Origin: JAGTQI01 sp038868115
Lineage (GTDB): Archaea; Thermoproteota; Bathyarchaeia; Bathyarchaeales; Bathycorpusculaceae
Length of the DNA stretch: 64,000 bases
Direction of reading: 5' to 3'
Assembly (NCBI GenBank): GCA_038868115.1
Contig: JAWBXA010000004.1
Coordinates: 8,159 to 72,158 of the forward strand
Shown here: piece by piece, positions 49,781 to 59,327 of the stretch
How positions within the stretch are numbered: the stretch's first letter is position 1
How the letters are laid out: every line of letters begins with the position of its first letter
Translations under genes and position numbers: made by a program
The notes under the pieces: generated by a model
Seen by the model: the letters and a program-made list of their open reading frames with translations, nothing else
Told to the model about the DNA's origin: nothing
The model's database searches: none

Positions 49781-52507
49781 CTAGGTCCACTTCCAAATCT
49801 TTCTGCCATAAAAAATCTCCGGCAAGATAAATAATCCAGATAAGGACGCCGCTATTGCAATTGCCCATTCCATCGGGTCATCAAGCCAAACCGTCCCCAT
49901 TAAACCAAAGAATGGCACAAGTATTGTTGCAACAGCTGAAACTATGACAGCAATAACTAAGAATTTGTTATTAAAAGCTTCTCTGCCCATTCGCCAAACA
50001 CAGCGTCTCTCCGAGCGGCAGTTCCAGACGACAAATAACTCTTGTAGTGTGGCTCGTATAAAGGCCATGGTTCGAGCTTGTTCGATAGTTTCATGTAAAA
50101 CATAATACTGCCAGTAAAAGAGGCCTCCGGTTAAAGTAAATTGCAATATAAACGTCACAATTATTGAGGCTAGTCTTCCATGCAATATTCCTTCTTTTGG
50201 ATTCCTAGGCGGCCTCTTCATTATATCTTTGTCCGGAGGATCCATCGTTAATGCAAGCGCCGGACCACCATCCGTGACTAGGTTTAACCATAATATCATT
50301 GGGGCGGTTAGTGGTAACTCTAAACCTAGGAGAGCGAATGTTCCAATTAGAGCTAGTTCGTCAAAGTTACACCGCATTAAGAAGAAGGAGAATTTGCGGA
50401 TATTGTCGTAGATTCCTCTTCCGCCTTCCACGGCTGTTACAATTGTTGCGAAATTGTCGTCGGCTAAAACTATGTCGGCTGCCTCACGGGTGACATCGGT
50501 GCCCGTTATTCCCATAGCCACTCCTATGTCTGCTTGTTTAAGTGCTGGAGCGTCATTCACGCCATCGCCAGTCATTGCCACTATGTGCCCATTCTTTTTC
50601 AGTGCCTTCACAATTCTAAGCTTGTGCTCTGGAGACACCCTTGCGTATACTACGACCTTCTCGGCAATTTTCTCGAATTTCTCATCGCTTAGTACATCAA
50701 GCTCGGCGCCGGTGAGCACCGTATCATTGTCGTTGCCTTCGCTGGTTTTTAATATACCTAATTCTTTGGCTACCGCTACAGCGGTTAGCTTGTGGTCTCC
50801 CGTTATCATTATAGTTTTAATTCCAGCTTCCTCACATTTTTTAACGGCTTGTTTTGCTTCTTCTCTGGGTGGGTCAATCATGCCTAATAGGCCGATAAAA
50901 ATCAAGCCGCTTTCTAGTTCCTCGGCATCTAACTTTTCAGGGTTCACATGACCGAGTTCTTTGAAGGCTACACCCAAAACGCGAAGCGCGTCTTTTGCCA
51001 TTTTTTCGTTGGTTTCAAGAATGCTTTGTCTTTTTTTCTCGGTTAGCACTGCTATTTTTCCATTAGTTAATACGTGTGTGCACCTTTCTAAGACAATTTC
51101 TGGGGCGCCTTTTACGTAAGCACGAAGATTGCCATTAGAAGATTTATGAACCGTTGTCATGCGTTTCCTTTCAGAAGTGAACGGTACTTCATGGACACGC
51201 GGATATGCTTTTTCTAAATCCTCTTTTAGCATTCCAGCTTTGGCTGCCGCAACAATTAAGGCGCCTTCTGTTGTATCTCCAATGATGCTCTTCCCATTAT
51301 ATTGTGCATTTGTGCAGAGAGCAGCTGCTTCAAGAAGTAAACGCAAATCATCATCATTTTTAGGGTCAATTGACTCTCCGTTTAGCAGAAATTCACCTTT
51401 AGCTTCGTATCCTGCTCCTGTAACATCCACAATTTTGCCGTCGACATAGATCTTGCGCACTGTCATTTCTCCTTTCGTTAAAGTGCCAGTTTTGTCAGAA
51501 CAAATAACAGTGGTAGCACCTAAAGTCTCAGCAGATGAAAGTCTACGGAGAATAGCGTTTCTTTTTGCAAGTTCTCTTGCCCCAAGAGCCAGACATACGG
51601 TGACCACAGCTGGCAAGCCTTCAGGAACAGCAGACACCGCCAATGCTACCGCCGTCATAAACATATCCAAAACGTTTTTTAAGTGGTACCCTTCGCGAAT
51701 GATTTCAAGAATAAAAATTATTGCGCATGCAATTACTATTATTAGGGCAAGTTTCTTTGCAAACCGCTCCAACTTTTGTTTTAATGGCGTTTCCTCCTCC
51801 TCTACAGCTTGGACCATTTCGGCTATTTTGCCGAACTCGGTGCTCATACCAGTTGCAACCACAACAGCTTTACCTCTTCCATACGTTGCATGAGTCCCCA
51901 TGAAAACCATATTCCTTCTATCAGACACTGGTGTTCTTTCGTCAACAACATCAGTAGTTTTGTCTACTGGTGTGGATTCCCCGGTTAACACAGCTTCATC
52001 AGTTTTTAGGTCTACAACCTCAAAAAGGCGGGCGTCTGCTGGTATGCGGTCTCCCGCATCAATTAGAATAGCATCACCAGGTACAACTTCCCTTGCAGGG
52101 ATAATCGCCTCTCTCCCATCACGGAGAACCCTAGCACGAGGTGCCGCAAGCTTTTTCATCGCTTCTATTGCCTTTTCTGAGCGATATTCTTGAACAAAGC
52201 CCACAACAGCGTTTAGAGCCACTATTGCGCCAATGGTTATGGCATCAACATATTCTTCAAGTTCTCCGCCCTTATACCATCCGATAATTATGGAAAATAC
52301 TATGGCTATCAAAAGCATGATTACAAAAATATCCTTAAACTGGTTTAGGAATATTTGAAGTGGAGTTACTCGCTTTTTTTCAACAAGCTCATTGTAACCA
52401 AACTTTTGCAACCTTTTAGCGGCGTCTTCGCTAGTTAACCCCTTCGGGCTAGTCTCTAAGGCATCTAGCACTTCTCGGATCTCTAAAGCATGCCAAGGTT
52501 TTGGCAT
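49781..52507 (-). CDS. P-type cation ATPase, Ca2+-type (type II), first copy
   Basis: The 908-residue pump has N-terminal cation_ATPase_N, TGES (175-178) in the actuator, PEGLP (295-299) in TM4, the phosphorylated Asp338 in SDKTGTLT, and TGDG(V)NDAPALK near residue 655. About ten transmembrane helices complete it. TM5 has CNFDEL and TM6 NLVTDGGPA, keeping the Glu, Asn and Asp expected for one or two Ca2+ sites. The C-terminal WNCRSERR segment is shared with its neighbour. A paralogue lies upstream (52646), a membrane pyrophosphatase after it. Confidence 0.9.
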   Translation of the reverse strand: MPKPWHALEIREVLDALETSPKGLTSEDAAKRLQKFGYNELVEKKRVTPLQIFLNQFKDIFVIMLLIAIVFSIIIGWYKGGELEEYVDAITIGAIVALNAVVGFVQEYRSEKAIEAMKKLAAPRARVLRDGREAIIPAREVVPGDAILIDAGDRIPADARLFEVVDLKTDEAVLTGESTPVDKTTDVVDERTPVSDRRNMVFMGTHATYGRGKAVVVATGMSTEFGKIAEMVQAVEEEETPLKQKLERFAKKLALIIVIACAIIFILEIIREGYHLKNVLDMFMTAVALAVSAVPEGLPAVVTVCLALGARELAKRNAILRRLSSAETLGATTVICSDKTGTLTKGEMTVRKIYVDGKIVDVTGAGYEAKGEFLLNGESIDPKNDDDLRLLLEAAALCTNAQYNGKSIIGDTTEGALIVAAAKAGMLKEDLEKAYPRVHEVPFTSERKRMTTVHKSSNGNLRAYVKGAPEIVLERCTHVLTNGKIAVLTEKKRQSILETNEKMAKDALRVLGVAFKELGHVNPEKLDAEELESGLIFIGLLGMIDPPREEAKQAVKKCEEAGIKTIMITGDHKLTAVAVAKELGILKTSEGNDNDTVLTGAELDVLSDEKFEKIAEKVVVYARVSPEHKLRIVKALKKNGHIVAMTGDGVNDAPALKQADIGVAMGITGTDVTREAADIVLADDNFATIVTAVEGGRGIYDNIRKFSFFLMRCNFDELALIGTFALLGLELPLTAPMILWLNLVTDGGPALALTMDPPDKDIMKRPPRNPKEGILHGRLASIIVTFILQFTLTGGLFYWQYYVLHETIEQARTMAFIRATLQELFVVWNCRSERRCVWRMGREAFNNKFLVIAVIVSAVATILVPFFGLMGTVWLDDPMEWAIAIAASLSGLFILPEIFYGRKIWKWT

Positions 52508-52645
52508 CTAAAGACGCCTTCGCAAACTTAAGACTGCAACTTAATGAGACATATAACAGCTTGTTTATAAAATTCTCGCTCAAATACTCTTAAGACCTTT
52601 CGAGAACGGTAAAAGCTGCCTCCAATAAATATAGAAGACGCGCCA

Positions 52646-55471
52646 TTACTCCCATTTCCAAACTTTTTCACCAATGAATATTTCTGGGAAGATTAAGAGG
52701 CCCCAGCTGGCTACCCCTATAACGTAAGCTAGGTCTGTTAGGCTTAAACTAGTAAGACGGAACAATTTTTGAGTAGTGGGTATGTAGGTTATTCCAATGG
52801 TTAAGGCGATGGATGCTAAATCGGCTATAACAAAAAACTTGTTTTCAAAAGCCTTTCTGCCCATTCTCCAAACACTACGCCTTTCTGAACGGCAGTTCCA
52901 AACAACAAACAATTCGAACAGCGCTGCTTGCACGAATGCTTTTGTAGCGGCTTTTCGATAAGTAAGCTCTCTCGCCGCAGCATTAATTGTTCCATCAGGG
53001 CTAATCCATGGGTGAGACGGCCAGACGTAATATTCTAAGCAGAAAACTAAGAGGGTTCCAGTTGTTTGAAGTATAAAGGAAGCTATTATAAATGCTCCCA
53101 TACCGTGGAATATGCCTTCGCCAGGTTTACGTGGCGGTCTATCCATGACATCAACGTCTGGAGGATCTGTTGCGAGGGCTACTGCTGGAGCCCCGTCTGT
53201 TACAAGGTTTATCCACAGTATCATTGCTGGAAGTAGCGGATGCGGAAACAGTTCTGGTGAGAATACTCCTCCGAGAATAGCGAATGTGCTCATAACTAGC
53301 AATTCATCGAAATTGCATGATATAAGAAAACGCACATATTTCTTTATATTGTCATAGATAACTCTTCCTTGCTCTACGGCTTTAACTATTGTTGCGAAGT
53401 TGTCATCTGTGAGAACTAGGTCTGAGGCTTCCCGCGTGACGTCTGTTCCGCTGATACCCATTGCTACACCGACATCAGCGGCTTTAACAGCAGGCGCATC
53501 ATTAACACCATCACCAGCCATCGCCACTACATGACCTTTCTCTTTCAAAGCATTGACAATCTTTAGTTTGTGTTCTGGTGAAACGCGTGCATAAACTGTT
53601 ACTTTTTCAACTATTTCTTCAAATTCCTCGCTGCTTAGCTGGTCCATTTCTGCGCCAGTTAAGACCATATCGCCTTCCTTATATATTCCAACTTCTTTTG
53701 CGACCGCAATAGCGGTTAGCTTGTGGTCACCTGTAATCATAACGGCCTTTATGCCAGCCTTTTGGCATTTCTTGTTAGCTTCTATGACTTCCTCCCTTGG
53801 GGGGTCTATCATCCCTTGAAGCCCAACAAACACCATCCCTTTTTCAATAGCCTCAGCATCATACTTCGTTATTGTTTCCGGCAAGCGCCTATACGCCATA
53901 GCAAGAACTCTAAGGGCGTTTCCGGCTAATTGCTCATTCACACCTAAGATCTCTTTTTTCCTCTCTTCTGTAAGCCTCCTTTCTTTTCCTTCCTCAAAGA
54001 TATGGGTGCACCTTTCCAAAACAACTTCAGGTGCACCCTTCATGTAAGCATGAATTTCGCCTTCTGGAGTCTTGTGAATTGTTGTCATGCGTTTTCTTTC
54101 AGAGGTGAAGGGTATTTCGCTAATGCGTGGATAACTGTTCTCTAGGGCTTCTTTTCTGAGCCCAGCCTTGGCAGCCGCTACAATGAGCGCACCTTCTGTT
54201 GGGTCGCCAAAGATTTCCCAATTATTATTTTGCTCATTTTTCCTAAGGCGAGTATTGTTACAGAGGGCGCCTATCCTTAAAACAAGCTCAAGGCTACCTT
54301 CGGATTTTACCGAGTCTTCGCTGATGTGAAACTCGCCACTAGGCTCGTAGCCAATCCCGGTCACTTCAACAAGTTTTCCATCAACATAGATTTGACGAAC
54401 AGTCATTTCGCCTTTAGTTATCGTCCCAGTTTTGTCAGAACATATGACTGCCACCGCGCTGAGGCTTTCCGCTGCTGAAAGCCTCCTCACTATGGCGTTT
54501 CGTTTTGCTAATTCCCTTGCTCCTAAAGCCAATGCTATGGTGACTATGGCTGGGAGACCCTCTGGAACTGCTGATATTGCCAAAGAGATTGAGGATGTAA
54601 AAGCTCGAATGAAGCCTTCCGCCTCAAAATGCATCTTCGTTATTACCCCAAATGCTTCCAAAGCAAAAATAAGCACACAAACGGCTACTACAACCTTAGC
54701 AATTTTGCTAGCAAATCTACCCAGTTTCCTCTGAAGTGGTGTTTCTTCTTCTTCATCAGTCTGAACCATCTCGGCAATTTTTCTGAATTCTGTGTTCATT
54801 CCTGTGGCAGTTACAACAGCTTTGCCCCTGCCGCAAACAATATGAGTAGCAGAGAAAACCATGTTTCTCCTTTCTGAAACAGGAGCATCCTCCTTAAGAA
54901 CTACCAACTCTTTTTCGGCTGGTGTAGATTCTCCTGTTAGAACAGCTTCATTTGCCTTTAACTCAACAACTTCAATGAGTCTAGCGTCAGCGGGAACATA
55001 GTCGCCTTCCTCAAGTGCCAGAATGTCGCCTGGAACAACTTCACTCGCCGGAATAATAATTTCCTTTCCATCTCTTATTACACGGGCTTTTGGAACTGCT
55101 AATTTTTTAAGGGCTTCAACAGCTTTTTCAGCCCTATATTCTTGAACAAAACTTGTAATTGCATATAAAAGGACTATAGCGCCTATCGTTACTGAGTCTG
55201 CGTAGGCTTCAAGAAACTCTCTACCTTGCAGCATTTTGCAGTATCCAACAATTGCGTAGAATACAGTTGCCACAATCAACAATAAAATGAAGACATCTTT
55301 AAACTCGCCTAAAAACATGTTGAGGGCTGTTCGCCGCTTTACCTTCCTAATCTCGTTTGGTCCATATTTCTTAAGTCTTTCAAGCGCTTCAAATGAGGAT
55401 AAACCATTACGGCTTACCTCCAGCTCCCTTAAGACCTCGTCAACTTCCATGGCGTGCCAAGGCCTTGACAT
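52646..55471 (-). CDS. P-type cation ATPase, Ca2+-type (type II), second copy
   Basis: The 941-residue pump has TGES, PEGLP (303-307), phosphorylated Asp346 in SDKTGTIT, AGDGVNDAPAVK, NFDELL in TM5 and NLVTDGAPA in TM6. It differs from the first copy by a longer loop before TM8 (WPSHPWISPDGTINAAARELTYRKA) and by LVT-DGAPA against GGPA. The start, MSRPWHAMEVDEVLRELE, parallels MPKPWHALEIREVLDALE, so the pair is a tandem duplication with divergence. Different cation or localisation roles are possible. It lies 138 bases upstream of the other copy. Confidence 0.9.
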   Translation of the reverse strand: MSRPWHAMEVDEVLRELEVSRNGLSSFEALERLKKYGPNEIRKVKRRTALNMFLGEFKDVFILLLIVATVFYAIVGYCKMLQGREFLEAYADSVTIGAIVLLYAITSFVQEYRAEKAVEALKKLAVPKARVIRDGKEIIIPASEVVPGDILALEEGDYVPADARLIEVVELKANEAVLTGESTPAEKELVVLKEDAPVSERRNMVFSATHIVCGRGKAVVTATGMNTEFRKIAEMVQTDEEEETPLQRKLGRFASKIAKVVVAVCVLIFALEAFGVITKMHFEAEGFIRAFTSSISLAISAVPEGLPAIVTIALALGARELAKRNAIVRRLSAAESLSAVAVICSDKTGTITKGEMTVRQIYVDGKLVEVTGIGYEPSGEFHISEDSVKSEGSLELVLRIGALCNNTRLRKNEQNNNWEIFGDPTEGALIVAAAKAGLRKEALENSYPRISEIPFTSERKRMTTIHKTPEGEIHAYMKGAPEVVLERCTHIFEEGKERRLTEERKKEILGVNEQLAGNALRVLAMAYRRLPETITKYDAEAIEKGMVFVGLQGMIDPPREEVIEANKKCQKAGIKAVMITGDHKLTAIAVAKEVGIYKEGDMVLTGAEMDQLSSEEFEEIVEKVTVYARVSPEHKLKIVNALKEKGHVVAMAGDGVNDAPAVKAADVGVAMGISGTDVTREASDLVLTDDNFATIVKAVEQGRVIYDNIKKYVRFLISCNFDELLVMSTFAILGGVFSPELFPHPLLPAMILWINLVTDGAPAVALATDPPDVDVMDRPPRKPGEGIFHGMGAFIIASFILQTTGTLLVFCLEYYVWPSHPWISPDGTINAAARELTYRKAATKAFVQAALFELFVVWNCRSERRSVWRMGRKAFENKFFVIADLASIALTIGITYIPTTQKLFRLTSLSLTDLAYVIGVASWGLLIFPEIFIGEKVWKWE

Positions 55472-55585
55472 TTAAAGCGCCTCTTCTAAATTTTCAATGG
55501 ATAGGCGACTCATACGATAGCATATTTATAAAAATTCTCCATCCACAAATCCTCTATAGAAGCATATTCATAAAAAGTGGGAAAC

Positions 55586-57679
55586 TTAAGCAATTAGCAG
55601 AAGGATTAGTGGAGCGAAGACCTCGGCTACCAGCGACATAACTGTAATCATAGTGTTAAGCGACGGACCCGCCGTGTCTTTAAAGGGATCTCCAACAGTA
55701 TCACCAGTCACAGCAGCCTTGTGAGCTTCTGAGCCTTTTCCTCCATGCGCCCCAGCCTCTATACATTTTTTGGCATTGTCCCAAAGTCCGCCAGCATTCG
55801 CCATAAACAAGGCGAAAATTATGCCGGTAACAATGCTTCCAGCCAAGAAGCCCGCTAACGCCTCTTTTCCAAGCGCTATCAGTGTTATGATGGGTACGAT
55901 TATGGCTAGCAGGCATGGTAGCATTAGCTCTTTTATGGCTCCCTTCGTGGCAATATCCACACATTTAGCATAGTCAGGTTTGGCTTTGCCCTCCACAAGC
56001 CCTGGGATCTCCTTAAACTGGCGCCTAACCTCCTCAACCATGCGTTCAGCATTTCGTCCAACAGCCAAAATCAGCAACGCTGAAAGCAACGGAGGCATCA
56101 TACCACCAATGAAGATCCCAGCAACAATTTTTGGGTCCATTAAATTCAAAGTAAGCGTGTAAGGCACGCCCTTAAGATCGGAAAGCACATGTTCAACCAA
56201 TTCCTTATAAGCGCCAAAAAGGGCCAAGACAGTTAGGGCTGCTGCACCAATGGCAAAACCCTTTGTTATCGCCTTCGTAGTATTGCCAGCAGCATCAAGC
56301 CTATCTGCAACCTCAATAACCTCTTCACCCAAACCAGACTGCTCAGCTATACCTTTTGCGTTATCTGATACTGGCCCATAGGCGTCAGCGGATAATGTCA
56401 TCCCTACAGTTGCGAGCATGCCTACAGCAGCTATGGCAATCCCGTAGACAGCGTCGATCCCAAAGGCTTCAGCCAAGTTCCAAGCGGCAATTGTGGCAGC
56501 GCAAATACCAATAATTGGAGGCACTATGCTAACAATGCCGTAAGAAAATCCCGTAAGTATATTTATTGCAGCACCGGTTGTTGACGCCCTTGCCACTTTT
56601 TGTGCTGGCATCCTATCTATAGACGTGAAATAGTCGGAGGTAATTCCAATTATCACTCCAGCGACTAACCCAGCGACTGTTGGTAAAAGCACTCCTAACC
56701 ACTGGTTATCCGGCAGTCCTGAAAAGCGAGCGACAACGAAAAGGAAGACAGCGAAGATCATCCACGTTGCAAAGGATCCCCTGTTAAGCGCTGCTCCAGG
56801 ATTAGTTTTTACACTTAACGTGACAATAAAGGCACCTATTATTGAGGCGAAAAGTCCAACAGCCGCAATTAATAGAGGTAACGCTACTAAAGTGCTTACA
56901 CCCATTGTTGCACCAATTATCATGGCGGCCACAATGCTGGCAATATATGAGTCTATCAGGTCAGCACCCATTCCCGCAACATCCCCAACATTATCTCCAA
57001 CATTATCTGCAATAACTGCTGGATTTCGAGGATCATCCTCTGGAATCCCAAGCTCAACCTTCCCAACAAGATCCGCGCTTATATCCGCAGTTTTTGTGTA
57101 TATGCCCCCACCAGCCTTTGCAAATAGTGCCAAAGCGCTAGCTCCAAAACTGAAACTCAAAACCATATTTGCAGCTTTAACAAGGCTCCATCCTAGAACA
57201 ACATGGAAGATATAATACAGTAAGCTTATCCCCAAAAGGGCCAAACCCACAATAAATAAGCCCATAACAGTGCCACCGTAAAAAGCCACAGGAAAAGCCT
57301 TTTTCAATCCCTGCTTCGCTGCGTTGGCCGTCCTGACATTAGCCTCAACGGCTGCCATCATACCAACATAGGCAGCAACTGTTGTGCACAGCGAACCAAA
57401 AAGATATGTAATAGCCATACCTAAACCAAATGGAAGCCCTTGCGGAAAACCTTCATAAATAGTGTAAAGCACCCCGAGAATCGCTGCCATTATAACAACA
57501 AAGATGGCCAATGTCATATTCTGCCTTCTAAGATAGGCTTTTGCCCCCTCTTTTATGGCGTTGGCGATTTCCCTCATCTTCTCAGTGCCGCTGTCTTGAC
57601 TTGTAACGTATTTGTATAGGTAGCTGGCCAAACCAACAGCCGCCAAGCCAGCTACGGGCGTAATGTAAAACCACTCCAT
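55586..57679 (-). CDS. hppA: Membrane-bound proton/sodium-translocating pyrophosphatase
   Basis: The 697-residue protein has about 16 transmembrane helices. The PPi-binding acid-rich loop is DNVGDNVGD (225-233), and GNTTKAITKG lies at 465-474. Lys469 and Thr472 (K and T) are the signature of K+-independent, H+-pumping mPPases; K+-dependent enzymes have Ala and Gly/Ala there. It hydrolyses PPi to build an ion gradient. The substrate PPi comes from biosynthesis, including tRNA charging enzymes encoded here. It has its own promoter. Confidence 0.9.
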   Translation of the reverse strand: MEWFYITPVAGLAAVGLASYLYKYVTSQDSGTEKMREIANAIKEGAKAYLRRQNMTLAIFVVIMAAILGVLYTIYEGFPQGLPFGLGMAITYLFGSLCTTVAAYVGMMAAVEANVRTANAAKQGLKKAFPVAFYGGTVMGLFIVGLALLGISLLYYIFHVVLGWSLVKAANMVLSFSFGASALALFAKAGGGIYTKTADISADLVGKVELGIPEDDPRNPAVIADNVGDNVGDVAGMGADLIDSYIASIVAAMIIGATMGVSTLVALPLLIAAVGLFASIIGAFIVTLSVKTNPGAALNRGSFATWMIFAVFLFVVARFSGLPDNQWLGVLLPTVAGLVAGVIIGITSDYFTSIDRMPAQKVARASTTGAAINILTGFSYGIVSIVPPIIGICAATIAAWNLAEAFGIDAVYGIAIAAVGMLATVGMTLSADAYGPVSDNAKGIAEQSGLGEEVIEVADRLDAAGNTTKAITKGFAIGAAALTVLALFGAYKELVEHVLSDLKGVPYTLTLNLMDPKIVAGIFIGGMMPPLLSALLILAVGRNAERMVEEVRRQFKEIPGLVEGKAKPDYAKCVDIATKGAIKELMLPCLLAIIVPIITLIALGKEALAGFLAGSIVTGIIFALFMANAGGLWDNAKKCIEAGAHGGKGSEAHKAAVTGDTVGDPFKDTAGPSLNTMITVMSLVAEVFAPLILLLIA

Positions 57680-57734
57680 ATACTAAGCCCCATCAGTTAC
57701 ATGTTTTACAAACCGTTTGAGATAAAATCACAAG

Positions 57735-57745
57735 CTTATAAATCT
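57735..57745 (-). promoter_or_regulatory. TATA box for the pyrophosphatase gene
   Basis: On the minus strand, AGATTTATAAG lies about 55 bases before the ATG at 57679. The expected start near 57712 would give a leader of about 30 bases. Confidence is moderate because the region is A/T-rich. Confidence 0.4.
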
Positions 57746-58006
57746 ACTGTAAGCAGAAGCCAATAAAGGCTTTTCTACCCTACCCGCTCTCTGAGCTCAA
57801 AGGAAGTCAAATCATTAATTAGATTGACATCGCGAAAAGGTACATCAAAAGTGTTAACCACTCAGCTTTAAAGACAAAACCAAAATGGCTGCCATAACAG
57901 TAGGCGCAGTAATATTTTGACGGTTGCATAAATGCAACGGAACACCCCTATTTCATACGCCCCCGACTATGTAGAGAAGCCCGGTTCTAATTAACCAGTA
58001 AATTGG
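57746..58006. other. Intergenic segment with no recognised feature
   Basis: Between the pyrophosphatase promoter and tRNA-Ser there are about 260 bases with short open stretches in both directions. I see no coding homology, repeat or structured RNA beyond tRNA-Ser, and no clear terminator. Some A/T-rich words (for example AATTAATTAG) are not placed suitably for a promoter of a recognised gene. Confidence 0.5.
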
Positions 58007-58127
58007 CGCCGGGGAGGGGATTCGAACCCCTGCGAGCCCGAAGGCCCACTGGCTCCCTTGTCAAAACCCTATGCTGGACGGTTGACGGATCTCGAGGCCA
58101 GCGCGTTAACCACTCCGCCACCCCGGC
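58007..58127 (-). tRNA. tRNA-Ser(CGA) with a 36-nt intron
   Basis: The reverse strand forms acceptor GCCGGGG/CCCCGGC with G73 (usual for archaeal Ser), a long variable arm (TGGGCCTTCGGGCTC), T arm AGGGG TTCGAAT CCCCT, and anticodon stem CTGGC/GCCAG. The loop begins CTCGAG (C34 G35 A36, T33 present), then a 36-nt insert, 58055-58090, and A38. Removing it gives the loop CTCGAGA and anticodon CGA (reads UCG). The insert lies at the canonical 37/38 site. The central BHB helix (CTCG with CAAG) has one C34-A mismatch, so it is relaxed. The mature length is 85 nt. Confidence 0.88.
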
Positions 58128-58242
58128 CATCACAAGTTAAAAGGCATTAGATTCTAAAAGGGTTATGCCGGCAGATACCCCGCCAAGCCACCTTTCCTGT
58201 AGTATTGTTTGCTGCTTTCCAATGTACGATGAAGCTTTTCCT

Positions 58243-59232
58243 CTAGCTCTGCAGTTTCTTTGGCATAACTAAGTCTGCAATGTCAACGCTATGCTCGTAT
58301 ATTTGGTGCAAAGTTGAAACTGCAGCTAGAAGGTTAGGCATCACTTCAAGGCTTTGCCCCTTAAAACTTTTCTCGATAGCTACTAAGGCTTTTTCCACTT
58401 TTTCCCTCATAGTTCGTACCTCTTCTGCCAAGCCAATATCACCAGTAAAGAAAGCCCTTAGAGCGTTTTCGTGGGCCTTAAAGCAGAGAGTATGAAACTC
58501 AACAATAAGCCTCTTCAAATCCTCATTCAACTTAGCCCCCTTCGATTCTGACACTTTAAAGGCTATGTGTACGCATTCATCCCCAATAGTTTCTACAAGA
58601 CTTGCGGCTAAACGGTAGTCGAGACATTCTATTGGTTGAACTCCAAGTTTTTCACTAAGGCTCGGATTTTGAATAATGGTTCTAAGAATCCGCACAAGAA
58701 GGAAGTAAAGCCTGTTGACTTCTTCGTCGCGGGCTATTACACTTTTTGCCATGTGTACATCGCCTTCAACAAAGGCATTTACAACATCCCGATGCATGCC
58801 CACAACTATCGAGTAGCCTCTCCGAAGAATCTTTTCAGGTGGAAAACTGGAAGGTTCAAGCAAGCACTGCAAAACAATTTTTGAATAATCCTCCTCAATT
58901 ATTTCAAGACCAACCAGACGGCTAGCTGTTTTCTTAACGCTTTCCCGAACCTCAATATTTATTGGCTCTTTCCCTTCCACTCGAATGATGTCGTATCCAA
59001 GCAAATATTTTCCAACGATTTCACGACTTAAATATGGCCCAGGCTTTAAAACAATAGTGCGAGTAGAGGGAGCAGCTCCATATTCCGGATCTATAAGGAG
59101 TTTACCGTCGCTGGTTTCATTTACCGCCACTACAGATCCACGTTTAAGTCCATAACGTTCAGCCCAGTCTTTTGGTATGCAAACGAAGAAGGTGCCGCTT
59201 GACGTTCTCTGAATCTTGCGGACAGTTCCCAA
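58243..59232 (-). CDS. AbrB-PhoU phosphate-type regulator
   Basis: The 329-residue protein has an N-terminal AbrB/SpoVT swapped-hairpin domain (RKIQRTSSGTFFVCIPKDWAERYGLKRGSVVAVNE, residues 4-38), and then two PhoU-like helical repeats (MHRDVVNAFVEGDVHMAKSVIARDEEVNRLYF, AHENALRAFFTGDIGLAEEVRTMREKVEKALVAIE). It is the archaeal fusion often called a phosphate uptake regulator: a DNA-binding domain with a metal/phosphate-signalling PhoU part. It is divergent from the DUF429 gene over 95 bases. This is the third PhoU-type locus in the window, and none has a transporter beside it. Confidence 0.85.
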   Translation of the reverse strand: MGTVRKIQRTSSGTFFVCIPKDWAERYGLKRGSVVAVNETSDGKLLIDPEYGAAPSTRTIVLKPGPYLSREIVGKYLLGYDIIRVEGKEPINIEVRESVKKTASRLVGLEIIEEDYSKIVLQCLLEPSSFPPEKILRRGYSIVVGMHRDVVNAFVEGDVHMAKSVIARDEEVNRLYFLLVRILRTIIQNPSLSEKLGVQPIECLDYRLAASLVETIGDECVHIAFKVSESKGAKLNEDLKRLIVEFHTLCFKAHENALRAFFTGDIGLAEEVRTMREKVEKALVAIEKSFKGQSLEVMPNLLAAVSTLHQIYEHSVDIADLVMPKKLQS

Positions 59233-59296
59233 TTCGCATCACACCATACGGTACATAGGTTAAACAGCGAGTATTAACAAATTTAAACAAAACTTC

Positions 59297-59310
59297 AATA
59301 TATAAACTTA
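59297..59310 (+). promoter_or_regulatory. TATA box for DUF429-polymerase D genes
   Basis: AATATATAAACTTA lies about 25 bases before the TTG start at 59328, which would make the mRNA leaderless or nearly so. Confidence 0.45.
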
Positions 59311-59327
59311 AACATAAGTGTTGGAAA

